Assembly (NCBI GenBank): GCA_030374735.1
Contig: JASCIV010000240.1
Coordinates: forward strand, 1 to 29,361
Source: Gracilaria caudata
Lineage: Eukaryota > Rhodophyta > Florideophyceae > Gracilariales > Gracilariaceae
Length of the DNA stretch: 29,361 nt
Direction of reading: 5' to 3'
Part shown: piece by piece, positions 1 to 9,716 of the stretch
Numbering within the stretch: position 1 is the stretch's first letter
How the letters are laid out: the number at the start of each line of letters is the position of its first letter
Notes under the pieces: model-generated
The model's database searches: none
What the model was told of the DNA's origin: nothing
What the model saw: the letters and a program-made list of their open reading frames with translations, nothing else
Position numbers and translations under genes: made by a program

Positions 1-466
1 GCCACAGCAGCCGCGGCTCCAGCCGCAATTCTGCCAAGCGCAGCGGCCCCATTGCGCGCCTCCCTTTCAGCGCACAATTATATTTTTTTTTTTGCTTGCG
101 CACCAACGCGGTGAATTGGCGCCGCGCGCCCCGCACAGGCGTGCTGCTGGCGGCCGCGCACAACAGTGCACAATCGGCGACAGCGAGCATTTGGACGGCG
201 CTTCACTGCCAGCGTTCCCCCAACCAACCCCTCCCCCACTCTCTCGCCCCCACAACGCAAGCGAGCGTCGTATTTTGTGGCTATCCGTCCGTTGAGGGCC
301 CACTTGCTCCGCGCGCGCCAGTGTTCTGTTTTGCTCGCGTCCTGCGCCTCGCGGCGCCTTCGACTCGTGCTTGCTACAGTCCTCGTTCTTCCCCCTTTCC
401 ACGCGCGGTTGTGAGTGGTTGAATCGCGCCGCCTTTTTTTTGGTGCGCGCCGCGCTCTGTTTCCAT
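1..466. other. GC-rich 5' region of the DNAJ gene
   Basis: This stretch precedes the start codon of the TPR-J gene. It is GC-rich, with CG-rich words, a T-run near 80-92 and another at 434-441. No conserved protein is recognisable in any frame: the open frames on both strands are arginine-, alanine- and serine-rich and look like composition effects. It presumably holds the promoter and 5' leader, but no specific element can be named. Confidence 0.5.
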
Positions 467-1660
467 ATGGCAGAGTTTAAGGAGCGGGGCAATGAGCAGT
501 ACCAGGCGTGCAATTACGAGAGCGCCGTTGAGCTTTACACGGCGGGTATTGAACAAGAACCTACCAATGCCGCGCTCTTCTCCAATCGCTCCGCCGCCTA
601 CCTTAAGCTGCAGGACTATGTCAAGGCCAGGATGGATGCCGACATGTGCATTCAGCTCGACCCAAAGTGGTCAAAGGTTAGTTTGTTTATCACACCGCGT
701 TACCGTTCACTGCTGGCGATGAGCGAAGCCGTCCGTCGTCTTCTTCAGCATCCATCGTCAAAAACATGCTGACATATCTCCTTCTTTTTGTGTTGCCGAA
801 AACAGGGGTGGTGGAGAAAAGGAACAGCTCAACTCGAGGACCAAGATTACATCGGCGCGCGCCAGACATTTAACGAGGGTCTCCAGCACTGCCCCGGGGA
901 CGAGAACCTCATCGCCGGAATAGAAAAGGCCAAAAAGTACATTGCAGCTGTTGAATCCGTGCATGGTCCTGGAGAACGGGAAAAGGATTTCAATCCCGAT
1001 GACCCTTCAAAGCGAAGCGCGGAGACAACAACGGAGGGCACGACCCCAAAAAGCAGCGAGAATGCTGCCAGCGACGGCGATGTATGGCCTGGAACACCAG
1101 AGGAAGAAATCATACGTATCAAGAACGCCCCGAATCATTATGCAGTGTTGCATGTGTCCACAGAAGCCACAGGCGCGAAAATGAAGAAGAACTATTACAC
1201 CCTGGCGCGCATGCTGCATCCAGACAAATGTCAGCTTCCTGGCGCGGAAGATGCTATGACATCTGTCTCACAGGCCTACGACACGCTTACCAATGTGGTC
1301 AAGAAGACTTTGTATGACCAGTTTTTGTCGCAAACCGGTGATGACGCAGAGCATCCAAATCAAACCTATCAGGAATGGGAAAGTCGGCAGCAACCTGTCG
1401 AGTTACCAAGGTGGCTCAACTTCTTGCTGAGCATCAAGGGCTGCGCCTGGATTCTTCCCATAATAATGCTCATAATCATGTTGCCCTTCATTATCATTCT
1501 AGTTGTCTTATTCCTTGTACTGCAACTGTTATGCCTCCCATTCAAACTGATTATGCGATTCTGCTTCCCGGAAAAGTATGCGCAAATGAGGGAAGAACAT
1601 GAGCGTGAAATTGCAAAGATGGAAGAAGAAGCACAGGATAGAATGTTTGCACATGTGTAG
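467..1660 (+). CDS. TPR and J-domain co-chaperone with C-terminal membrane segment
   Basis: A J-domain protein predicted to stimulate Hsp70 ATPase at a membrane. I read two exons, 467-676 and 806-1660, with a 129-nt phase-0 intron (GTTAGT..ACAG) at 677-805. The product is 354 residues. Residues 1-102 form three tetratricopeptide repeats; the third is completed only by splicing (WSK joined to GWWRKG). The J domain spans about residues 178-243 with the catalytic HPD at 208-210. A long hydrophobic stretch at about 283-320 should anchor it in a membrane, followed by a charged tail. TPR repeats commonly bind chaperone C-termini, and J proteins with a C-terminal anchor (DNAJB12/B14 type) act on the ER surface. 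The exact orthologue is unclear because TPR, J and anchor are combined here. The ATG at 467 is chosen because TPR homology begins at once (MAEFKERGNEQY). Confidence 0.87.
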
Positions 1661-2980
1661 CGGAGACAGCGATAGAAACAAAAGAAATTGCGACGAGGAA
1701 GTAGTTTAATGATTGCCTTTTTGTGCGTTATTGGACATGAGATGACTTTGAAAATCGGTAACTTGTATTCATCTTTTCGTTAAGTACTGTGATCTGGATT
1801 GTTAAAAGCTATTAGGAAGAACAGAACATATGGATTCGAATGGTCAGATGCACTTCATGGAAACTACCTGCGCTGCTTGAGACCGTGTACATTCTCACAT
1901 GCTCCTGCCAGAACTTGAGATGACGCGCAGCTATCGTTTACGAAGAGCTTCAGCTCAGGTGATGGCAAATTGCATGGGCCATGCACATTTGTACTCAGGT
2001 CCATGGGTAATGCAACGCACATTCTTGCATGGACAACATACGGCAGAACACGTTTCATTTCTTTCTCTCATACGAGTTGATGACGAAAAAAAAGCCGTTC
2101 TCTGGGCCACGGACGATGATGTAACGCCGATTTTCTTAGATCATGAGCCCCGCACCTGAAAGCGATCAGGGATTCACATGGGTCGTATTGACGTGCAAGC
2201 TATGTGCCGGCTTTGCTGGTGAGCTCGGATAGTTACCTAACTCCTTTTGTTGAAGTTTTGGTAAACAATGAGCGCTTATTGCTCCAAAGTCCGAGAATTT
2301 CGCTGTGGGACTACTCTTCGTGAATCACGAGTCGTGATTGTGTTCAACGAAACTTTGTGGTCACGGAATCAGAGGAGTATTAAACAGGCGTTGCTATCGG
2401 GATACGAATGAAAGATAACCGTTCAACTCCTTGCACTGGAACAAGACATCTGTTTTTCTAGCTAGAAACGGTCTTGGATCGAGACGCACACAAATTGCAA
2501 AGCTACGATGGTGTATTGACTGCTTGGAGGTAGACGCTAACCTTCCTACAGCTGCAAGGGAGGCTGTAGGTGTACGAACTTACAACAGCGCATTATTCGG
2601 GAGCATTGTGGACTTCTGTCATGGAAAAGTTAGATATAGATACAATGACGCAACGATCGGTGAGGTTGAAGGAATCCAGTGCTTTTAAGCCCTGTGTAAG
2701 CTGTTAACCTCTAATTCATAGGAAACGCTGAGTTATCGATACACCTCCTCATCTTCTCACATTAAGCCAACAGCTTGGGACGCAGATTTCCCCGAACGCG
2801 ACGTTTTTTGTTCAGAGAGAGGGTTTTAGTAGCACGAACCGACAAGCCGTACTTTTGAAGTAGCGTTCTACCCTTCGTACCTTCGTAGAATGCACCCTGG
2901 TGAGTCGGCTGAGTCATCGCCGACAAAGGTTTTTTGATTTTAAAAGCCGAAAGGAGTGAATTTCTTGGATGTAAATCCCT
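1661..2980. other. Intergenic, no supported gene
   Basis: This stretch lies between the 3' ends of the convergent DNAJ (+) and EMG1 (-) genes. Open frames at 1899-2159 and 2431-2688 (+) have no recognisable domain, and the second starts at a TTG. I see no RNA gene, tandem repeat or transposon signature. Confidence 0.5.
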
Positions 2981-4162
2981 TTACATGATCCCGAAGAGAT
3001 TCTCATAGGCACATGTTATCCTACCACAGACATTAGCTGCAGAGAGCGGATACTCGCTTATACAAATATAATCATCTGCCCAATCCTCTACAACTTTTCC
3101 GTGTGCCATAGCACCAACGATATATAAAACATTAACTTCCTCCCCATGTTCAGCTACATTGAAGTCCACTTTGTCCTTCGACTTCAGTCCCCCCTGTTCC
3201 CTTGATAAAACCATGTCTGCGACAGCGTTTGCGTGCTCTCGGATATCAACCACATTCTCAGTGTTGTATGTACACACGATCTTTCGCGTCCCGACAGGAA
3301 GATGACTTACGATTGGATTACGAATGACTTTCAACAATGGTGTAGAACCACTGGTACCTCGCACCTTCAGTTTCTCCAGAAGTTCAGCCATCAGCCCCGA
3401 AAATCGTTTCATAGTACGAGGAATTCGTGTTTCCGGATGCACATCAATCAAGACGTTCTTTGCCGTTCGAATATAAATCTTTAAACGACCCTCTTTGTTT
3501 AAGGGACTATCCAACAGCGTCAAAAGACATTGATGAGTGATATCTGGACGTGCATCATTTGCATTTCGACCAGTCTTTTGTAATAAGTGACGATGGTCGT
3601 CACAATTTAACAGAACAAAACCGCCCGCACGCCCGCTCTGCTTGACGGTTTCTAGATTGGCATTTTGCAACAGTACGGTCACTTTGATTTTCTTCGCGTG
3701 ATCCGGTGGCAGTGGGAGTGGTAATTCTCGACGAGGGGGTTCGGAGTTCGACGGCACAACATTTGCGACATGGTTGTTCTCTCCGTTTCGGTGTGCAACT
3801 GCGGTTTGATTTTGTGTCTGATCATCAACCTCTTTCTTCTTTGTTAACTGACTGCCAACGTCTTGGCCATCTGAGTCCCCTTCTTCATCTGCAGAACTGC
3901 TCGTATCATTCGTCTGGCTCGTGTTCGCATTTTCCCGTGGCTCGTTTTTTATATCTTCTTTTGCTGAGGTTTGCAGCGTCGGATGCTGATCAACTGGTTT
4001 CGGTTCTTCAACTTCTGGTGTGTCATTTCCTGTCAACACGTTGAGCAAATGTGGCTGTATTTGTGGCGATGGGGTCTGCGCTCTCTTGCGCTTTGCCGTG
4101 CCGTTTGCGTGTGCTGTGTCAGAGCTTCTTTTCTTCTTTCGCAGTAATGCTGAGCTGCCCAT
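2981..4162 (-). CDS. EMG1: EMG1/NEP1 18S rRNA pseudouridine N1-methyltransferase
   Basis: NEP1 is a SPOUT-fold methyltransferase that methylates N1 of a pseudouridine in 18S rRNA and is needed for small-subunit assembly in the nucleolus. The 393-residue product is a single exon. Residues 1-157 are a basic then acidic, low-complexity extension (RKKKR, KRKR, EEGDSDGQ) absent from the roughly 240-residue human protein. Residues 158-393 match the family throughout: RPDITHQ (205-211), SPLN (219-222), NVLIDVHPETRIPRT (236-250), the SAM-binding GAMAHGK (350-356) and YPLSAA (371-376). About 27 extra residues (roughly 313-340) sit just before the SAM-binding loop. The basic N-terminus would suit nucleolar targeting (inference). 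Confidence 0.95.
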   Translation of the reverse strand: MGSSALLRKKKRSSDTAHANGTAKRKRAQTPSPQIQPHLLNVLTGNDTPEVEEPKPVDQHPTLQTSAKEDIKNEPRENANTSQTNDTSSSADEEGDSDGQDVGSQLTKKKEVDDQTQNQTAVAHRNGENNHVANVVPSNSEPPRRELPLPLPPDHAKKIKVTVLLQNANLETVKQSGRAGGFVLLNCDDHRHLLQKTGRNANDARPDITHQCLLTLLDSPLNKEGRLKIYIRTAKNVLIDVHPETRIPRTMKRFSGLMAELLEKLKVRGTSGSTPLLKVIRNPIVSHLPVGTRKIVCTYNTENVVDIREHANAVADMVLSREQGGLKSKDKVDFNVAEHGEEVNVLYIVGAMAHGKVVEDWADDYICISEYPLSAANVCGRITCAYENLFGIM

Positions 4163-6086
4163 TTTAACTCGTAGTTGAGCACACCGTGTAGGGGTCGAGT
4201 GGAAAAAAGGTCTACGCTCTCAAAACCCGAGAATTGATCCGTCTGCCGCCCCCACACGGAGTTCTGGCGACGATGAGTCGCATGGTGGCGTACTCTTCTT
4301 TACAGTACGTGTCCACGTTTCTGCTCAGCAGTATTTTCTTTGGACGAGAAAACCTTTTCGGCAGAGTGTTCGTGCGGTCGAGGCGCATGGATGATCCATG
4401 TCCTGCAGTGTTCATGTTCATGAAAGTGCGTGAAAGGCAAAAGATTGTTGTTGAGGTATTCCTTCGTAGAGCATTCGCCAGCATATTTTTAGAGATTTAA
4501 CAACTGACCTCCATCCTTAGCGCTGCTAAGTTAGAAGGGCCACAGAAATAGAAAAGAAACGCCTCTACTAGTTACTGGACATCAGTTGGGCGACCCGGTC
4601 TCTAGACCCTCACATCTTTCTGCGTTGGATAACAGCGAAAACTAAGATTTTTTTCCTTTGTACTATGGTGTGAGACAATGAATGTGATTCCCGGTGTCTG
4701 TAAGTTGCTCCTGTAGCATTTCTAAAACTCACAATCTACCGAATGGGAGGATTGCTCTTCTAGTACCAAAAAAAAAAAAAAACCTTAGATAAATCTTGGA
4801 CGGATAACAATCTTGTTGGGCACGTGCTACTCGCCTTCACGTGGTGTGCCTGTCTCCGAACGCTTTGGCGATCGGAGCGAAATGAGTCGGCAGACGGATC
4901 TCCAACGGAGGCCAACAACCAATGCGTCACTGTAGTTGTCCAAAATAAAGAAGAAGAAGAACAATCTTGTTCTTCCAATCCCATTTAGGTATGCTCCAAG
5001 TTCTTTCCCTTCTTTAATGTGGACATCAACCTTCGATTACTTGAAGTAAAACTCTCTCTACAGAATGTTCTCTCATTAAAAAGCTAACAAAAAGGGCCCC
5101 ATTTTTTCTTTGCTTGGTACCTTTCCGACAAGGTGCATAGGGGGGTTTGAAATATAGGAGCAATACCTGAACAAAACAATAAAAGGAACAGAGATTAAAA
5201 TGAAAGCCTTCTTTCGGTAATAGAAGGACTGTGAACATACTCAAATAGTACGATCTACTCTTTTAGAAAATTAGAACTACAATGGATTCAGGAATTAGAA
5301 TTCTTCAAGGTAGAGTTATGTAGTTTTAATAAATTTCGATACGTACTCAATGAAAGGATAAGCACATTAGATTAAGCCTCGACCCACAAGCGCTTCTCAA
5401 TTATGCATATCATATGTCTTGGGATATGAAGTTTATTGGAACCAGGGCCTTAGGCAAATCTTTGCCTCCAAGCAAGGGTGCTTCTATTTCTTTTAGTGTG
5501 GACGTTTCCTTCTAGAGATTTAGATTTAGATAAATCCGAACGTAACGGAGCGCTATCTACTAGATATGAATCTATCTTCGCTAAAAAGGCCAAGAGATCT
5601 AACGCAGAATGTCTAATCATTTTATGAAGAAGAAATAACATTGTCTCTCACTATGCGGTGGCAGCATTTCCCGCCGAGATGTGATACTCAAAATGACGCA
5701 AAGTTCTGCGTTCTTATTTACTTTGGAAAGGCTATGTTCTGAACAAGAATGCTGGGCTCCATGACAATCATTTTATTTGAGTGAGTGTTGAATGCAAGAC
5801 CGTCCCTAGAGAGACAAAAGGCAGCAAGAAGAGTGGGCAAGAGCTACAGGACTCTGTATGAGTCTGTGCTGCCTTTATTGGGATATTCGGTATTCAGGAA
5901 TACATTCCTCAAGAATGCCTTTATGCTTGCGGCTCGTCGGTGCTCTCGCTCAAAGCCGGAGAGTCACAGCACACAGGCTTTTGCTCGGCAGAACTCAACG
6001 CTTGAGCCTTTCATGGCCACTGGTCATTACCTATCAGTGGCGATGGCGGCTATCGATATTGTGGCTAACTTCGCTTTTTTCCACAA
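4163..6086. other. Gene-poor intergenic stretch
   Basis: This is about 1.9 kb upstream of EMG1 with no supported gene. It contains a run of 15 A at 4768-4782, GAA repeats near 4950, and AT-rich sequence from about 5000 to 5650. Open frames at 4234-4500 and 5785-6135 start at TTG and GTG and show no family signature. CAGGGCC at 5443 resembles a hAT terminus but has no partner. Confidence 0.5.
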
Positions 6087-6970
6087 AAGGGGCGTATTTC
6101 TGACCACTTTTTTCTCGCGGTCCGAAGTCAAATAGTCAGGCTATTTCACGATAGTCATCCATCAAGTAGTCAGTAAAGTAGTCAAAGAATATCAAAGCCA
6201 ATAGGGACGATAGTTTACTATTTCTATCATGTAGAGCTTTCTAACATCTTTTGTGCTAATTTAACCACCGTTTTGCAGAATGCAGATGCCTTCGGATGCA
6301 GTATTGTGTTCTGCATTTGCGATGTAGTTTGAATCTCGGAAGGAACAAGTGACCGTTTTATCTCGGCCATTTCAGGAGTTCTTGGTAAACGAGACTGCCT
6401 TTGATTTCCTTCGATGCCCCCTAAGTCACTAAAGAGCCTTTCGGCTGACGCGGAAGATGCCTGAACATATAGTGCTGCTCCCGCAATGTGGTTGAAAGGA
6501 ACAGGACTTACTAGTCCATTAAGTTCATTGGCCCACTTCCATAAGTTCTTCTTCTTTATTGTGGACAACAGCCTCTAATTTTCCATAAGTCAAAAGCCAT
6601 TCTCGGCTCTGTCATCCCGCTGTCCTGCAAAGTTCAGTACAGCTCTGCGTAGAATAAGTTGAAACGGTTTTCAACTCTTTACTATGACAGGCCAAAGACT
6701 CATCTAACTCAATAGCCTCACGAACTACAGCACTACATAGAATAGATTTGTGATCAAGTAGAACGGCCTACGTTGGGCCCAGAAAGTGTTAAAAACCTAA
6801 CGGATCATTATACGGCATATATTTTCCTTCCAGTGCCCTCAGAAAGGTACTCTAGTAGACACTTATGACTACTTTGACCACTTTTTTGACTACCTCCACT
6901 AGAGCATTAGTCAGTCAGCCAAAGTCATAAACTTTTTTGTCATAGTCAGTCAGTCATGGATACGGCCCTG
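6087..6970 (-). mobile_element. Degenerate hAT-superfamily transposon
   Basis: A relic of a DNA transposon. Its right end reads CATGGATACGGCCCTG up to 6970, whose complement begins CAGGGCCGTATCC in the style of hAT termini. A weaker inverted match (GGGGCGTAT..TGAC) lies at 6087-6105. Both ends carry clusters of a short subterminal word (TAGTCA, AGTCAGTCA), at about 6125-6190 and on both strands at 6860-6955. Such arrays bind transposase in hAT elements. The inside codes on the minus strand for transposase remnants. I see no matching 8-bp target duplication, so the left boundary is uncertain and the element is old or internally deleted. Confidence 0.6.
6227..6850 (-). pseudogene. hAT transposase remnant (C-terminal dimerisation region)
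   Basis: The open part (6227-6568) encodes the hAT C-terminal dimerisation signature: ASAERLFSDLGG followed by a basic stretch and the conserved IKR. Upstream on the same strand (about 6569-6850), fragments such as FLGPT, a stop, then AVLLDHKSILCSAVV can be read. These resemble the FLDPR region that precedes the dimerisation domain, but they are interrupted by stops. The catalytic DDE region and BED zinc finger are not seen. It is a non-functional fragment, useful for classifying the element. Confidence 0.7.
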
Positions 6971-8115
6971 CTTTCGTGTCTTTCACAGACAAGACGTACC
7001 GGTGATCATTACAAAAACGTAAACATGATCCTCAAGCTTCAGAAACACTTTGTGCTTGTCGCTACAGTAAAAACAAGCAATCGAAGCTATGTTGAACCAC
7101 TTGTTCCTTGAAGCATGCAGTGCATGATTCATTACAATAATTATTGTTGACTTCAATTCAAATGGCGTTTCATCCAAAAAAGTACGTATTGTGACTATGA
7201 CAGAATCGTTACGATATAAACTCAAGAAGCTCATTCACGAGACCGTTAAAAGACTGTTTCTAGTTTGAGCAAAGTCTTCCTCTATCTTCCGCAAAGCTTT
7301 TGCTCAATTCTCCGCTTGAGGCGTATCGACTCTACTTGCGGCTGGTCATCAAGATATTTGAATCAATCAGTTTGTGTGCAAAATACGTAGGGTTATTCGT
7401 TTTGTCGTCTGTGCCTTTCCTTTCAACCAGAATAAATCAGTTAAGCTGAATCTTAACAAGAGCTCTCAGCGGGCTGGAGAACGAAGGGCTTGGGGTTCCC
7501 GAGGTGGAGTGGTAACATCTGGGAGTTTAGATCAAGCAAACTGGCATAGTCCTTTGAATAAGTTTCATGTATCATGTTCACGTTCCGATAATATAAAGAT
7601 TGTTGTTCATGCCACAAGAAGGTTCACGAACGAATGATGTTACAAGTTCAACCTATCACTACTCGTCGTGGCAGCAACGGCCACTTCGATCGTATTACAC
7701 ACTTATCGTCGAGGGCATATCGAAACATGAAGCCGTACCTCTCGCTTGAAGGAGTCTTCTGAGTCAAGCGTGAGCCTTGGAACTGTAAGACTATTGAAGA
7801 AGACTTTTAGGATAGTTGTATTGGATAGTGGAGCACCGAATATCTTCGGAATGCGGTGCATAGTGCAAATCAATTCTCAAATGAAACGATAAGCATAAGA
7901 ACAATTGTCTAGATGAGATTCCGCAATTCTTGTCTGGTATGCTTTCCCAATCACACGAGGCCAATCTTTGTTAGCGCTGTACGATAACAATGAGACAATT
8001 ATCCCATCACTGGTGCCCTACAGTCGGAAATACGGCAATAGTAAGGCATGAAGGGACAGGCGCCATGTATTCATCGTGTGAAATATAAATTAAGCTTCAA
8101 AAAGCGGTCAAGCAG
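6971..8115. other. Intergenic, no supported gene
   Basis: AT-rich sequence between the hAT relic and the 3' end of the SARAF-like gene. Short open frames at 6983-7234 (-) and 7374-7637 (+) have no recognisable domains. No RNA gene or repeat array is apparent. Confidence 0.45.
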
Positions 8116-8923
8116 CTATGACTGCTGCTGAGCACCACGGGTACGCTTTTTGTGCTTGCGCCTTAGGCTGCTCATCGAGGAATAATGGTATGACGCGGAC
8201 GAGGTCAGTAAATGGGAAACAACATCGCAACATAAAAATATGACAAAGCTTTGTGATAACAAGCTTACCGTCTCTTCATCCACCATCTGCTTTGGTAGTA
8301 GCACCATAATAACCCCAGTATCAACACGCAGTCTGAGAAAGAAAAAAAAAAAGTGAGAAACGTCAGATATGCTCCGCGGAACAATTCCAGAAAAAACGGC
8401 TTCTTTTCTATACGCCCAACATAAAAGGAAACGAACCGTAAATGACATGAACGAAGGTCATGTGGAACTTCTTGAAATTTATAGTGTATTCCAGACGACA
8501 AGAACCTCGCAAAACGTAGCCGTCATCTTGGTCTTCATCGTACGGCTCGCATATAACCGCAGTATCCGGACCAAATTCAACTTGGTCGCTCAAGTGACCT
8601 TCACAAGACCACTGTATACTAGCACCATCCCAGCCAATATTCTGGCATTGCACGGCATGCGGATAGTACTCAGTAAACCACCACAGCCCAGACGCAGAAC
8701 CTCCAACACACTGCAATTGTTGTTCGCCAGTGCCGTGTCTCGAACGCGCTCTGCCGTTCTCAGAGAAGATTAGAGCTGTGATGGATCGCAAAAGAACACG
8801 GTCATTACTGGAGCCGGATGTAGAACCGGTCCCGGCGCCTGTCACCGCTCTTGTATCATTTGAGGAGGCATTGCAGGTGGTTAGAGCAACGAGAATTGCG
8901 ACGCCAAGCAAACACGATTTCAT
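8116..8923 (-). CDS. SARAF-like (TMEM66) ER membrane protein, three exons
   Basis: SARAF is a single-pass ER protein that restrains store-operated calcium entry in animals. I read exons 8923-8437, 8332-8269 and 8170-8116, with introns of 104 nt (GTTCGT..CTCAG) and 98 nt (GTAAGC..GAG or CAG). The product is 201 residues. Residues 1-20 are a signal peptide (MKSCLLGVAILVALTTCNAS), which is why the inner ATG at 8923 is preferred. The lumenal domain has the family motifs LQCVGG (70-75), VQCQNIGWDG (91-100), QWSC (104-107) and YVLRGSCRLEY (136-146). One hydrophobic segment (about 155-175) is completed by the first splice (IY joined to DCVLILGLLW). A basic tail (RRKHKKR) follows. The cytosolic tail is about 25 residues, against roughly 145 in human SARAF. 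Without the second splice the frame stops right after MKRR. Confidence 0.8.
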
Positions 8924-9124
8924 TGCAAAGAGCTCGTGGGTATGAGCGTCGTTCACGGTTGGTGCTGGACGAGAGGCGGGGGTCTACGGCACACGGGGAA
9001 TGAGCGGAGGCGACATGCTACTCGACCCACCAGAGGCCCAGGCATGGAGTTGCGCTATCTCCAACCGAAAACGGCATCGATTCACGTAGTCGTCAAACGG
9101 CCTTCCTACTTGAGCGCTTGACTT

Positions 9125-9164
9125 CTGACATCGCCTGACATCGCCTGACATCGCCCGACGTCGC
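9125..9164 (+). repeat. 10-bp tandem repeat, four copies
   Basis: Three exact copies of CTGACATCGC are followed by a fourth variant, CCGACGTCGC. They lie between the divergent SARAF-like and SPT5 genes. The function is unknown. It could be a binding-site cluster or a simple duplication. Confidence 0.85.
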
Positions 9165-9673
9165 CATGTCAGTCGCTTGCAACTCTGACCGTATCCCTTC
9201 GCCTTACATGTACCGTGTACACGTATAGTGTATGAAGGAGCTTTCCAGACTGTATCAAACTTCGGGCATACATAATATTTATATTCTTCAAAAATACTGG
9301 GACTGACGAGCATGTGTATCTATTCGTACCAAAGTGTAAGTTGCTTCCCGTTCATTTCGTCCTCAGTGAGCACCAGTGCCACTAAAGCTGATGCGTGTAC
9401 AAGGGTAAGATTACGCGAAAGCGTGCCACCTTTTCGGCAGATCCACAGTCTGTCTCTTTGCACGCATGCAAAATGTACGACGACCTGTGAAACCCCTGGA
9501 AGTTCACCAGAACTGCCACGAGAACCCATCTACAAAAGTCATGTTCGACTGGTCAGCCCAGCAAGCCTGTCAAGGCGTTTCGCAGTAGCCAATCTACAAA
9601 GCTCTAGAGCACCGCGTGTGAGCTGAGCGTGTATATCAAGCTTCAGTCAAAGCTTAATCCAACTCGGACAAAT

Positions 9674-9693
9674 TTCTTCTTCTTCTTCTTCTT
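9674..9693 (+). repeat. TTC trinucleotide repeat in SPT5 leader
   Basis: Six TTC units plus two bases lie 24 bp before the SPT5 start codon, probably in the 5' untranslated region. Pyrimidine tracts like this can act in initiation or splicing, but nothing here shows which. Confidence 0.7.
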
Positions 9694-9716
9694 AACTAGC
9701 TAACTACCCACCCAAA

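Larger units (their letters stand above)
8924..9716. other. Divergent intergenic region between SARAF-like and SPT5 genes
   Basis: The two genes point away from each other, so this roughly 790-bp stretch should hold both promoters. It contains a 10-bp tandem repeat (9125-9164) and a TTC repeat next to SPT5. Open frames at 8984-9313 (-) and 9312-9626 (+) show no family signature. Confidence 0.5.

Noticed and set aside
2431..2688. 85-codon frame downstream of EMG1
   Set aside because: TTG start and no recognisable domain. Left as intergenic.
4234..4500. 88-codon frame upstream of EMG1
   Set aside because: It starts at TTG, has no family signature, and an opposite-strand frame of similar quality overlaps it.
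5443..5460. CAGGGCCTTAGGCAAATC, resembling a hAT terminus
   Set aside because: No inverted partner, no flanking 8-bp duplication and no coding remnant tied to it.
5785..6135. 116-codon frame in the gene-poor stretch
   Set aside because: It starts at GTG, runs into the hAT left terminus and has no recognisable motif.
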